Assembly (NCBI GenBank): GCA_011316305.1
Contig: SAUG01000096.1
Coordinates: forward strand, 124,001-188,000
Length of the DNA stretch: 64,000 nt
Source: Rusavskia elegans
Lineage: Eukaryota; Ascomycota; Lecanoromycetes; Teloschistales; Teloschistaceae
Direction: 5' to 3'
The notes below the pieces were generated by a model. The model was not told where the DNA came from. It worked only from the letters and a program-made list of their open reading frames with translations, and ran no database searches. A program made the translations under genes and the position numbers. Positions 44,458 to 56,600 of this stretch are shown in pieces; positions within the stretch are counted from its first letter, which is position 1, and every line of letters begins with the position of its first letter.

Positions 44458-45660
44458 TGTGTAACAGCCTGGAGACTTGCGGGCGCCTCGGGTACCCGTA
44501 TATTGGAGCTTTGTATGGATTAGTGAGCGCAAAACTCCCGAAGTCGCTCACTGTGTCGGGAATAATATGTCGAGACAAGACAATCGCGAAAAAGAATCAC
44601 AAATACGGATACAGTGCGGGGTTTTCTGTGCGAGAGGAACCGCGGGGCTGTCTCCGCTCCCCACGTGGCGTTGGTCCCAAGAAACCTTGAAAACTGTCTG
44701 GACGAACACGCGAGAGCCATGCATGAGCCCAAGGGCCGAGAATGGCCGCTAAAAGCCTAAAGCGACGTATTGGGACTTCCTTACCTTGTTTGTCAATCCA
44801 CATTGTGAATCCAGATCCAGCCGACGATTGCTCGCAACTGAGCTGAGAAGTAACAACAGTCGATACTCGATACCTCGATGTTAGATTTCAATACAACGAT
44901 TGCCCAAAATCTGTTTAGCTACCTTTACTGCTGCAACTACAAGACAACGCTCGACGAGGAGTAAGACTTGGTCCTCAGGGACCTATTTGGTGGTTGCTGT
45001 GGCCCACATATTGCGATAGACTTTTTACACAACCAAGAGGAGTGGCCGCTTAGTGCTCGTATGTATGCAAGGAAAATCGAATTCGACGCCTACCGAATGC
45101 TACCGGGCTGTAGCGGAAATGCAAGCCATACGGCAACCCACATTGTCACATTGGCTGGAGCGTACCGCTGCAAGATCATGCTTTCTGAAAGTTTCTTCCA
45201 CGCCTAATCTGCGTGTCATTGGGTATGCACAGTTACCTCGTTGCATTGACCGGATACGGGTTATGCATCGCTCCGCAAGACACCGCTCACGAAATAGTCC
45301 GGAGCTCTTAGAGTTCCGGACTTCACACAGCAGTTCCAGAAACCGCGACAACCCGAGAGTCTGAAGCACATTGATGTCATTCGTAAAGAAATTCGTTGAA
45401 TACAGAAGGGTGTGCTGTAGTCCCATTGCCATGGGCCGAAACGGTCGCTTCAAGGATTGTCCGTGTTTCTAATCCCTCGCCGCTCCTACCTGAGCTCTTC
45501 AGAGTCTCGTACGCCCAAGCTCCCGCAAAGCACAAGATCTTTGTTTGCCAAGACCCAAGTTCTATGATCGTTGAAAAACTCCAGTCCATTCGTCCTCTAT
45601 TCGTGTACCACAAAGTGGAATGCAACGGAGCGCGTCTGCAGCAAGCTTTCTGTGAGCTTG
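44458..45660. other. Intergenic, SLC35F promoter region
   Basis: 1.2 kb. Open frames at 45053-45364 and 45100-45453 overlap on opposite strands and show no family features. One copy of the dispersed motif lies at 44867-44883, 410 nt from the SLC35F ATG. Confidence 0.5.
44856..44903. repeat. Dispersed motif, SLC35F-upstream copy
   Basis: The plus strand contains TCGATACCTCGATGT at 44867-44881, followed further on by ACAACGATTGC, which matches the extension at 19072-19082. On the minus strand the core is AACATCGAGGTATCGAG. Confidence 0.55.
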
Positions 45661-46509
45661 TTAGTGAGCAGCGATGGCAGGTCCACGACTGTTGCGTTTC
45701 ATGAAACCCCAGCTTCGCTTCTTGGATTCGACTGGAGTAGGCGCCGCAACCGGCGCTTTGACTGGGACGACCCTTTCTGGAGGTGTGTCGAAAAGGGGAG
45801 CCTCGCCTACTTTTCGAGTCGTGGCGCGTGGTGCATTATCCATTGGAGACAGATGCTGGCCATGTCCATGTTGGCCATATTGTCCATGATGCTGAATTCT
45901 TGAGACAGGTGGCAGCTCGACCAACTCTAGAGATTGTCGTCAGTACTTTTATCTTTGCTTTGGCCGTACGTGACTTTGGACTTACGCGATGACGACGATG
46001 AATTGGAATGTTCAGATGATACGGGCGAAACGCCTAAGAAGAGGTGATCAGCGATATTGCAAGTTTAGCTATTGCCACTGCGTACCGTTGCTGGCAAGAG
46101 GACTGGGCTGATAGTGCCCGGTTGCGTGGTATGATCGTCTAGTATCCAGCTGAGTAGGAGTGGGCCTGGAATTACTACTGCCAGCGGTTCCAGCGGTTCC
46201 AGCGGGAATCATGCCATAGTTACTGAAATCGGAACCGGTGTAGCTGCTGCTGAGATGCAATGTGCCGGATAGAGTACTGCTGTTCCGGGTCATCATGCTG
46301 CGTCTCTTGTGTTGGTGCTTGATGGCAGCCCGATCTTCCTCCCTCCAGCTAGCAGGTGCTCCAGTCAAAGCGTCGACAGCAGCATGGGTCGGGATATGTC
46401 GGTATGGAATTGGCGTATCTTTGATCTCGACGGGGACTTCGGTAGACTTGGCATGCTTGTGCTTGTCGGCCGCCTTCTTCGCTCCCTTGATTTTCGAAAA
46501 GAAGGACAT
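45661..46509 (-). CDS. Small fungal protein of unknown function
   Basis: Exons 46509-46086, 46033-45986 and 45926-45661 give 245 residues. The two introns (52 and 59 nt) have GTACGC and GTAAGT donors and TTAG and CTAG acceptors, and all joins keep frame. The start MSFFSKIKGAKKAADKHK is lysine-rich, and residues 30-60 (TPIPYRHIPTHAAVDALTGA, PASWREEDRAAIK) look conserved. The middle is Ser/Thr-rich with a short tandem AGTAGTAG caused by a repeated 9-mer in the DNA at 46183-46206. The C-terminus is basic (KKRSWGFMKRNSR). No signal peptide or membrane segment is present. I recognise the style of a Pezizomycotina-specific protein but no function. Confidence 0.7.
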
Positions 46510-47707
46510 GTTGAGTCAAACGACTGGTTGGGTGGAGAAATACGAGAAAGAACGTAGCAATGGCGCAAAGCGAGCGACGAGAGGTGGGACGAGCCGAAGC
46601 AGCAAAGCGGAAGCTGGCGGAGGAGGAGGCTCCGAAGTAATATATTCGATTCGAAGTCCCTGTTGATCTTTTCTCCTCTCGAAGCCAACGGAGCACTAAG
46701 AATAGCAGGTTTCCGAATCTTCCGGGTGAGGCGGATTTGGTTCTTTGCAGATCTCTTCGCTTCTTTCCGAACCACGGTGTGACGCTTTGACGTTGAATTG
46801 ATCTGTAGGAGTGTAGGGCGAATCGGCAGAAGGCAAAAAGAAGATTTTAAATGGATAGTAAATAAGATTCTGAACAGAAAATGGTAGGAAGAAATGAGAG
46901 CATCTATTACAAGCTTGCCGCGAGGTGGGCAGGAAGAGTACCAGGTGGGAGGCCAACAAAATGCATCAGGGAAATCATGGAACCTCTTATCTCTTGCGCG
47001 GCTACGGAGGAACTTCCAGTCCCAGCTGTTGTTCCCAAATCCACGTACATGTTGCAGCCTCGTCCGCCCAACACGATAAGTGGACATGATGCCGAGCGGC
47101 GAACCAATACCATCAGGCTGCTCCCGGGTACCATACCCTCGTTCGAGAACGCAGCAAACCGTACCAATGATGAGTTAATGACAAAGTCGTAGTATTTGAC
47201 TAGAGTCAAACCGTCGTCTCCCAAGCTCTTTCATCCAGTCGTGTCCAAAATTGGCACGCCACGTTGACGATAGGCTCGATCTGGCTAAGGTCTTGGTGAT
47301 TAAGGATTTTAGATTACTAGTAGGATGCGAGGATGCTAACGCCGTTTCATCAGCTTGATCTTCCATGGTCATCGTGTACCTGGCAGAATTGGGCAAGCAG
47401 CAGCCAGTGCATGTGTTCTGTTTCTTTGCCTTGGTAATGGGACAGGAAACATTCCGCCGATCGTAATGTATTTTGGGATGCAGTGAGCAACAGGCTGCAA
47501 TCGATGCTGCAGGAGAATGGGTCTGCCGGACACTATTATGAGGGATGGAGGGGGGTTGGTTCTCGTGGCTGCGCATCTAATGCACAACAGCACCAGGTAG
47601 GCCTGTCTGTCGCGAGCCGTGCCAGAGTTGGTGGTCGTCGTTCCAGACCCGACAGAGTGGTTGATCCGGCAAACTTTACGCGCCTTGCTGTTAAGGCTTG
47701 CAGATCA

Positions 47708-47773
47708 TCAACCGCTTCGGGACGAGTACTGGCACCAGGTCGTCAACCAATTCGGGACGAGTACTTGGCACCC
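47708..47773. repeat. Tandem imperfect 29-31-nt direct repeat
   Basis: Two units, 47708-47736 and 47743-47773, share TCAACC, then TTCGGGACGAGTACT and GGCACC, with a few differences and a period of about 35 nt. Confidence 0.7.
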
Positions 47774-48500
47774 AAGTCGGGTTTTGAGCATTTGCGAAGC
47801 AGCGTGGCAGCAGTATAAGTGTGACAGCTGACCACGGAGAACATCGGTTTGACCAAAACAACCAGGCTTCTGGCTGCTTATGGCGTCAAAGATCCATCGA
47901 TGTGTAGGCCACACAGCAACTATTAAACAAATTCCTAAGGTGCTAAGTTGTTTGTGCGAAGTGCTCTACCGAGCTACCGAGTATCAATTGCTGAAGGCCA
48001 CCCATTGCGGTTAATCCGACTGCTGTAGGCACCCATTGCGATTGATTTCCACATGACAGGGCAGTTGCCGTCAGAGAGCTCGTGGAAGCCTTGCCGGCAG
48101 TGTATATGAATGACATAAAAACTATGCTTCATCGTTCATAAGGAACACCTTATGTCTTGGCCTCGGCTTCGACGAGAGGATATGATGATCGTAATTGCAG
48201 ACTGGAGATTAATAGTACCCATATCCCTTTGTTTGTGTCGATCACGATTGGCGAGTTGTACCTATCTCGTCAATAATGAAGAGACTCCGTATATCTCTAT
48301 CCGAACGTTTTCTGATCTCGTGATGGCCTCAAATTAGATTCCACGACTTGATCGACCGATTGTCAACTTGAAGTCTGGAATGGGAAGAAAAGCAAAAGAC
48401 AACGTTATAGACCAACCGGTGTATCCAGTTCAATCCAGACCCCATTAATGCTCTACTAGCATCACCTCCCTATACCATCCCGTTAGTTGATCATCAGGAC

Positions 48501-48530
48501 GAATGCCTACATCGAGGTACCGACCGTTAT
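48501..48530. repeat. Dispersed motif, gene-free copy
   Basis: The plus strand reads ACATCGAGGTACCGACC at 48509-48525, matching the core of the copies near 19050, 24290 and 44870. No start codon of a known gene lies about 400 nt away. Confidence 0.5.
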
Positions 48531-48700
48531 ACGCTGCTCATCATGGTTTGTTATTGACACGATAAGATCCTGAATTGGATACCACAGTGGGGGAAGTGAC
48601 TTCGGAGTTACTGAAGGTCGTATGGATCGTAAGGCCAGAGCCAACGTGCCACACAGTCGATGAAATCGAGATACGCGCAAAAATGGTAGTGAACGCGAAT

Positions 48701-48702
<2 letters not shown>

Positions 48703-48750
<48 letters not shown>
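48703..48750. repeat. (CT)n microsatellite
   Basis: Nearly perfect CT dinucleotide run with one TT interruption near 48711. Confidence 0.9.
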
Positions 48751-48752
<2 letters not shown>

Positions 48753-49635
48753 TCTCTTCATGTTCCAAGGACGAAGGCGATAATCATGCGTATGCTGTTT
48801 GGTCTAGCATAAATGGCTGGACAATGCTCTAATTGCACGGCAAGGGACAAATGCCGTTTTGTTCCATGATATTCCGGGCTGAAGCACAAATCCGAGAGCA
48901 CTTGAGGACTCTTACAAAGCCTAGCTAGGAGGCTTGATAGTCGGAGTGAATGGTAGACATGTACTTCGTCTTGTAGATTTACTTTCGTCGTCGGTAGAGG
49001 AGTATGTTTATATCCCAGGGGTGGGGTTGATGCCTGGATAAAATTGATCGTAGGGCTGAAACCCGGATCTAAAGCGACGGTCAATTCGCCACCTCCGTCC
49101 GTCGATCAAACATCACATCTCCGAGCCGGCACAGGCAAGTATCGGATTCCCAGCATCTAATCAACCGCGTCCACAAGCGCCTCCGTCCTCATTATTATTG
49201 CATCGGTGGACGTCTGTTGTCAGCATAGGGTTGATACAATTGGATCTGACGCATACGACCGCGGGAGCCCTCGGCAAATTAGAGTACCTTACACTTCTCC
49301 TGCATCCACAAGCATCCCCACCAGAGCCTCACCATCCGGCATCCCTGGCGCTCCGTCGCGCTCACGGTCAACCCAGCATCCGACGTCACCGTCATTACAC
49401 TCCTTCAGCCTCTTGGCTCGTGTGAGTCTTGGCTCATTGGCCTCTCTCGTCGACGGCAAGGTAGCCTTCGAGGCCCGCAACCGGAACCACGCGCCGTCCA
49501 CATCACCAATTGCTGGCGCTCCTTCGTCAGACGCTGTCCCGGACAAACGTCCCAAAATTCGGCGAAGAAGAGTCGGGAACACGCGGCGGATTGATACGAT
49601 CTTTTCGACGCAGAGGGAAAGATTCTCGGTCTGTG

Positions 49636-52533
49636 ATGGCATTGGTGGTGCCTCCGCCGAACGACAAAAAAAGAGTCAAGGTCTACGAATTAAGGCACAA
49701 TGATTGGTTCGATAGAGGAACTGGCTTCTGCACTGGACGGGTTGTAGGAGTAAGAGAAAACCCCTCCGGCTCAACCCTGGGCCATCAATCTACCTCATTC
49801 CGCGACCGTCGCAGATCGGTGGCTAATTTGCGCATCGCTAGGATGAATCCAAAATCTACGTTGAATCAGAAGATCAACCAGAGCGCACGCTGCTAGAAAC
49901 CCGAATAACAAAGGATGATGGATACCAGAAGCAACAAGGTGGGCCACACCGCGCGGTCGGGAGACCGAAGCTGATGCCATTGTTCCAGATACCCTCATCG
50001 TATGGACCGAGTCAACCGGAACCGACATGGCCCTCAGCTTTCAGGAGGCTGAGGGCTGCGCTGCGATTTGGGACTTTGTCAGTCACGTCCAACAAAATCT
50101 GATGGCCATGGCTGGACCCGACGACGCTCTCTCGGATGATGCAATGGACAGTTTCGCAAACCCTCTAGCCCTTCCTCGACCGGAGCTGTCCAATCTGGAC
50201 GATATAGCATCTCTGATGCGCACCGTCATTGCGACTCCTCAAGGCCGCGACTCCTTGTCGAAGCTGGTCATATCGGAGGACTATATACGGAAGCTGGTAC
50301 CAATAGTCACCATGGCCGAGGATCTGGAGTCCTTGGATGACCTCCACTATCTCTGTAATATCATGAAGATGTTGGTGCTCCTCAACGACACTCAGATCAT
50401 CGAGCATGTCGTGACCGATGACGTAGTGATGGGTGTCGTGGGGGCTTTGGAATGTAAGTGGTGGACGAGGCGTCTTTCGTAGACAACCATTGACTCTCGT
50501 GTAGACGATCCAGACTTTCCAACCCACAAGGCCAATCACCGGCGCTATTTGAGAGATCGATCAAAATTCAAGGAGGTGGTGCCAATACAAGACCTGGCTA
50601 TCAAGAAAAAAATCCACTCCACCTGGCGGCTACTCTACCTCAAGGATGTTGTGCTTGCCCGAATATTAGACGACCCCACCTTCTCTGTTCTCAACTCTTT
50701 GATTTTCTTCAACCAGGTCGATATTGTTTCTCATCTCCAAGGCAATACCGCCTTCCTTGAGGAACTTTTTGGTATCATCGACGACCCAAACGCCCCTCAT
50801 GCGCGCAAGAAAGATGCCGTCTGCTTCATACAGACATGTTGTGCTATAGCCAAGAACATACAAGCTCCAGGTCGGCAAACGCTTTATGCGAATTTTATTC
50901 AGAACGGGTTGCTGCGTGTCATAGATTTCGCGCTGCTCAATGGTGACTCCTCAATTCGGGTAGCAGGCACGGATATTCTGGTTGCTATGATAGATCATGA
51001 TGCTTCCATGGTCCGAGCGTACATCTTCCGGTCCATCCAGGACAGCAAAAGGCCGCTGACGGATACACTGATCGAGCTTCTTCTCATCGAGAACGATCTT
51101 GGTGTCAAGGCACAGGCTGCCGATGCTATTAAAGTCCTGCTAGAGCCCCAGCAGCCGCCGCCGCCGCCAAACCCAGAGACAATGGCCCGAAACAGCAACA
51201 ACGCCGAATTCTTGTCGAAAATGCGTAACAACGCGGCTCCTGCAAATCCCCAAATCGACTCCTTCATCCAGAACTTTTATGACAATTCCGCCAGCAAACT
51301 GTTCAGGCCACTTAAAGATCTGGAGAAACGAAGACCAAGTACGTGGCATGATCACACTTCTTCTGTGAAGCAGGGCTAATACAGTTGCGCAGTTGTCAAT
51401 CTCACCTTCCAAGAGGTCTCCCTTTTCCAGCACCTCATCGAAATTCTCATGTTCCTGATCCGCTACCATCTATTCCGAAGCAAGATATTCATCTTCCAAG
51501 AGGGCCTTCCGGCGAGGATAGCGCAGCTACTGGCGTGTCAGCATAAGCATCTGCAACTGAGTAAGTCCCTACCCCGATAAATTAGCGCGAGCTTGTTCTC
51601 ACGTACATTTCAGCGGCGTTGAAATTTTTCCGGACATGTATCGGTCTGCAGGACGACTCCTACATTCAACAGATGACCAAAAACTTCCTCTTCGAACCTG
51701 TATTGAACATCGTGTACACTACAATGCCTCGGGACAACCTCCTCAACTCTGTGTGTTTGGAACTGTTCGAATTTGTGAAGCGGGAAAACGTTAAACCGGT
51801 GATCGTCCACGTGGTTGAAAATTACCGAGGAAAGCTTGAGGAGATCAGCTACGTCGACACGTTTCAATCCCTGATACTCCATTACGACCAAATGCAAGGA
51901 TACAACGCTGAAGCTGATACGATTCTGTTCAGCCAAGACCAGGACGGCAATCCGCATCGGACCAGTGTTAACGGCAATCAAAGGTGGCAAGGGGTCAAAG
52001 AGATGGATGCGGCGGAAGAAGCATACTTCAACACGTCAGACGATGAGGACGAATTGGCGAACAAGAAGGCCGCCACCAAGCGACCGTCTATGAGCAACGG
52101 AGTCTCTCAAGCAGCCCGGTCGTTGGTGGACTACCCGGATGACGAAGAAGAGTCATTGGATGGCTATGTCGGAGTCATGGATCGCATGCCAATTGAAAGA
52201 ATGAACGCCCAAGCAGCGGATGAGAACGCCAAGTCCCGAATCCATGTGCCTAGCACCCCACCGCTGGAACGGCTGTCTGAGAAGAGGCGACGCGAAGAGG
52301 ATGACGAAGAGGACGAACTGGGCAAACTATCGACAACGAAGCGGCGGAGCTCGTCTATTTCGTCGGTCAGCAGTGGGGTCAGTATTGGCAGCAACTCCAG
52401 CAACGTGCTGCGTCGGAAAAAGGGGTTCATGTCCAGCGGCAAAGAGTCGACGGCAGGCAGCAACGATAAGATCAAGATATCGTTGGCAGGCAGCACGTCT
52501 GCTGATGAAGGCAAACGAGACGAGGGCGGATGA
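49636..52533 (+). CDS. PSY2: PP4 phosphatase regulatory subunit 3 (Psy2/SMEK)
   Basis: Six exons, 49636-49743, 49842-49938, 49989-50453, 50505-51338, 51393-51560 and 51614-52533, give 863 residues with every join in frame. The start follows the family pattern PPPNDKKRVKVYELRHNDWF. The N-terminal EVH1/PH-like domain runs to about residue 120 (RGTGFCTGRV, GYQKQQDTLIVWTES, LSFQEAEGCAAIWDF). The SMK-1 (DUF625) armadillo-like domain follows (YLRDRSKFKEVVPI, IHSTWRLLYLKDVVLAR, KKDAVCFIQTCCAIAKN, LQLTALKFFRTCIGLQDD). The C-terminal 250 residues are acidic and Ser-rich (TSDDEDEL). Known role: targets PP4 to substrates in DNA-damage recovery, including H2A dephosphorylation, and in nutrient signalling; nuclear. 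Confidence 0.95.
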
Positions 52534-53669
52534 AGGCGCGCATTCCGAGGTTGAGTTGGGCGTTGGGGTGCAAGTAGCCTTGGAAAAGGCAAGGCAAGGC
52601 AATGCAATGCAATGGATATGGCATCATGATGGTAGCGTGGGCTTTGTGACGTGCATTTTGTATCATATGAGATATATTCCAGCTGGAGCGGTAGGTGGAG
52701 CTCGCTGGCAGATGGTGGTTCAGCCACGTCATATAACCGATGGAAGCATGGAACGGAGGAAGGTCGTTACACTCAAGGTCAAGAAGAGGACCTGCCATGA
52801 AGTATTCATCTAAGGCATCATCCAACAATCAAGCGAGTCTCGGGTGCTTTAACACTTCAGCAGATCCGGGATGAGTTGGCCGATGGTCTTGTATCGATGT
52901 ACTGCAATCGCTACCTCGGTGGTCGAGGAGAGCTGAGAGGCCTTGCGCAGCTCGCGTAGGCCTTTTGCACGGTGGACGGGGCGTGGGACAGAGAGTCTTA
53001 TCTGTAAGAGTATGATGGAATAGAACATGATGAATCAGGAGTCAGCCTTATAGCTGCGCCATCAGCTAGGAAGCGTCTCTCTCGTCAAGCTGCGGCGGCG
53101 GCGGCGGAGTCCCGACTTGGTCGATTCACTGCGGCAACGACATTAGTCCGGTATCGATCTTGAATTCCTAGAAGCATCATCGGCATGTATCCATCATTTC
53201 CTCTTGAGCCATCTCGGTCGCTGTCGAAGCAAAGCAGCCATCGCCGAAGGATCTAGCGGCTCGTTCAGCACGTTAAGTTCAACCACCTACACCTACCACG
53301 GACAACAGCAGCGAGCCTCACGACCAGCGCCCATCCTCCACTCCCACCCTTCTCTTGGCTACGCTAGTCTTGACGATGATTGGGGTCCAGGAAACATCAG
53401 ATCATCTCTCGTTGGCCTGGATCCGTCTCCCTCTCGAGAAGGGGCTCTCCTAAACGACCCTTTTCCTCCATTCCACCCTTCTTGCTGCACCGACATTCAC
53501 CATTCACAACCATTCGTATCGTAACACAGCGTCTGACGACTATCCCGTTATTCTTGCTGTTGCGACGGGCAAGGAGCACACAACTTGTTGATGAGCGTCT
53601 CGCAGCTACAAAGCACTCGAGACGTACGACACCTCTTGTCCCACGCGCAAGCTTACCAATCCACCCATC
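52534..53669. promoter_or_regulatory. Intergenic, Rom2-type promoter and leader
   Basis: 1.1 kb between PSY2 and the GEF gene, both on the plus strand. It contains a (CGG)n stretch near 53092-53108 and open frames (53204-53524 and 53380-54054) without family features, the second overlapping the GEF in another frame. Confidence 0.4.
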
Positions 53670-56600
53670 ATGGCTTATCACCATAATGACCACCCAGCGC
53701 AAGGCCAACACTACAATACGCCAGGTGCCCCACCGGTCCGAATACCACAGGGAGCTGCGAACCCACCCCACATGGACCAATCAGACTCCTTGCGTAGAAA
53801 CCCAAGCTTCAATCAAGGCGATGACCTTTCGCATCGGAACACCCTCAATGGCGCTTCGCAAGAGCATGGATATGGCACAAGAGCCTACAGGGCGGGCTCT
53901 AACGCCGGCTTTCAATATCAGGAACTGTTCATGGGCACCCCGACTTCGCCCAGCCACTCCTCTGCATACTCTACCATCACGAGGCCGGGAGGATATCACC
54001 ATGAAGACGCACCTCCGCCAGCGCCGAATCTACAGTCCTCGTATAACCCTCTAAATTATGGCCCTGCTCAATCGCAACATGCCCAGCAACCCTCCTACAA
54101 CAGCTCGAATAGGCACAGTTCCGCCTTTCAGCCATATGTACCCGCTGCGTACCAGCAACCGACCACCCAACATCCTTCCAACTATGTTACGCCAATCTCG
54201 AACAGCTACCCATCACCTCCTCCGCAGCAATACAGCCAGCCACCTCCTCCACCTCCACCGCGGCCTCGGGAACAGCGGTACGGCAACCGTACATCCCAGC
54301 ACATTGGGAGCTCTCCCACCCAAAATTACGCCCAGGAGCAACAAGAATATCCTTATGGACATCAACCATTGCCTACCGCCCCCACGTCTGCCTCTTCGAC
54401 GAGATCCGCATACACACCGCCAGCCCCACCGCCGCCACCACTTACCCCTGGGAGAGACACGTTTGCTTCGCACGACACAGGCAGACCTTATCCAAACCAT
54501 AGGCAATCACTATCTCAAAACCAGCAAGCATTTCCTGATCGCCAATCTTCTGTGAACCACCAATTGCCTGCATTACCACCAAGGCAATCCTCGAATGGCG
54601 GAGCTAGTATTGCCAGTCCGCCGCCGAGGACTACGTCCATGAACAGGCTAAACAATTCTCTGCCCCCAACTCCAGGGACGCCAGGGCCGACACCACCAGT
54701 GCATTCCCCACAGCGAACGAACACCAATCGGCATCCACACGCCAGACCCTTGCCGGGTCCACCGCTGGAAGCCGATTACTTTAGTGATCATTTTGTCGAC
54801 GGGAATGATTGTGATATGTACGACGACGACCCGGGTTATGATGATCTCATGAAGGAAGTTGAAGCTGCCGTGATGGGAAGAGCGCCCAGCTCGAGCTCCC
54901 AGAGAAGTCCTCGTGCCAGAAGGAACCGTGTACAGCCATCCATTGACGAAGGACACGAACCACACGCGCTATTCACCGAGGGCTCCACCACTACCATCAA
55001 CCCGGACACAAGTCATACACATACAAATGAACAGGTCGGTACACTCGGCACGGGTCAGTACATCAACTACGATGCCTACAGCGACCGGAGCGACGCTGAA
55101 GCAGAGGCCGGCTTGGCAGCCATGAATATGGCTGATGAGCAGGATGCCGCAGACGAAGCGTATCGCCACAGCAGTGCCGAGCCATCCCGACAGTCTTATG
55201 GATCGCGACAGTCTTTCGGCTCTCGACGGAATTCTCATGCGGCTGAACAGGTGGAAGAGGAATATGGTAGCGACAGTGATGTTGCTGTTGACATGGATTC
55301 GTACGGGGGCGGTTTTGCAGGCCATCTGCATTACGGGGATCAGCCTCCGTCCAACCACAGCAGCCAGTCCACTCGTGTCGAACAAGACGAGCAGTATCGA
55401 TCGCAAGATTTCGGCAACTACGTCGATATGCCACCGTCCCAAAGGGGTAAATATGATTATACAATGCCCGACCAACCGTTCCCCGAGTTCCAAGCTCGGG
55501 TCGATACTGGTGGAACTGGCGGACTTGCAGAACCCGGCGCGAATCCACGCCGACTAAGCTTTGAGGATGGAGATGAGATCACGCTGGCGGAATCGGAGGG
55601 GACACAGACATCGGCCACGCAAAGCCCCTCACGGGACGGTATGCCTGATATCTTCTTCCACCCAGGTGTCAACCAATCTAGACCGTTACCGCCAGCGCCC
55701 GGTACACTGGATAAGAACCGGATACCACAGCTAATGCCCGCTGGCACGTATCGCGTTCCTGGAGGCCCTCAGCAATATGATCAGTATGGACGTCCAACGT
55801 ACCCTGCAGCACCCGATGCCTACGACCAACTGTTGAGCGCTGGAGGGAGCGTCGTCCCCAGATCTTCCTCCCTCATAAGTCATAGCAACACCCCTCAAAC
55901 TGTGCCACCGATACGGTCCAAGACTGACGCAGACAGAGCAAGGATACTCAAGCAGCAACAGTTGAATGGGATACGCACCACACCAGTCTATGCGCCGGAT
56001 ACCGGTCTCGATTCCGCTGCATTGCAAAGCGCAGACCTCCTTGGTCTTCCCGAAATCCCAGTTGGCAAGCGCAGAAAATTCAACCCGGCGAAGCTCTCCT
56101 CAACCGACTTCAAAAAGTGCTCGGAACCATGGGCGCTGAGTTCGATTGTTGGTTGGATTCGGGACATGTGTGATGGAACCAATGATTTGAAAAAATCAAT
56201 GGTCGTTGACGGCATCGTTGCCCTCTTCACTCACAAAGTACCAACGATGAACATTGCGGACGCGGAGACTTTAGGAGCTAGGGTCGTCACAGCCATGTCC
56301 GACAGCGGTGTTTTACTGAAAGAGGAAGAATGGGTTCGATTCGGGGACGAGGCTCTTTCCGGTGTCTTATTCCAGCTCACTGGTACTGGCTGTTATTCCC
56401 CGAACGTACATACCCAGACATTGCCCGGCCGATGTTACGCTCACCATTGTATGCGTACGCTTAAGAAGATCAATCTCCAGGCCCAAACACTCGAGCCTCA
56501 GCGCAAAGTGGAAGATTGGGCAACCTTTTACAAGATTACGAAAACAACTATCGAGACGACTGACAAAAAGGAGATAGAACGCCAGAACATTCTGCATGAA

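Larger units (their letters stand above)
46510..49635. other. 3.1-kb interval without a supportable gene
   Basis: Many short open frames on both strands (for example 46365-47087 and 46907-47224 minus, 47483-47818 plus) overlap one another and show no domain, signal or consistent splicing. Recognisable items are a 29-nt direct repeat near 47708-47773, a dispersed-motif copy at 48509-48525 and a CT microsatellite at 48703-48750. The 5' leader of the PP4 subunit gene probably occupies the right end. Confidence 0.5.

Noticed and set aside
46365..47224. Long open frames on the minus strand upstream of the gene at 45661-46509
   Set aside because: They overlap that gene in another frame or each other and have no coherent composition; treated as chance frames.
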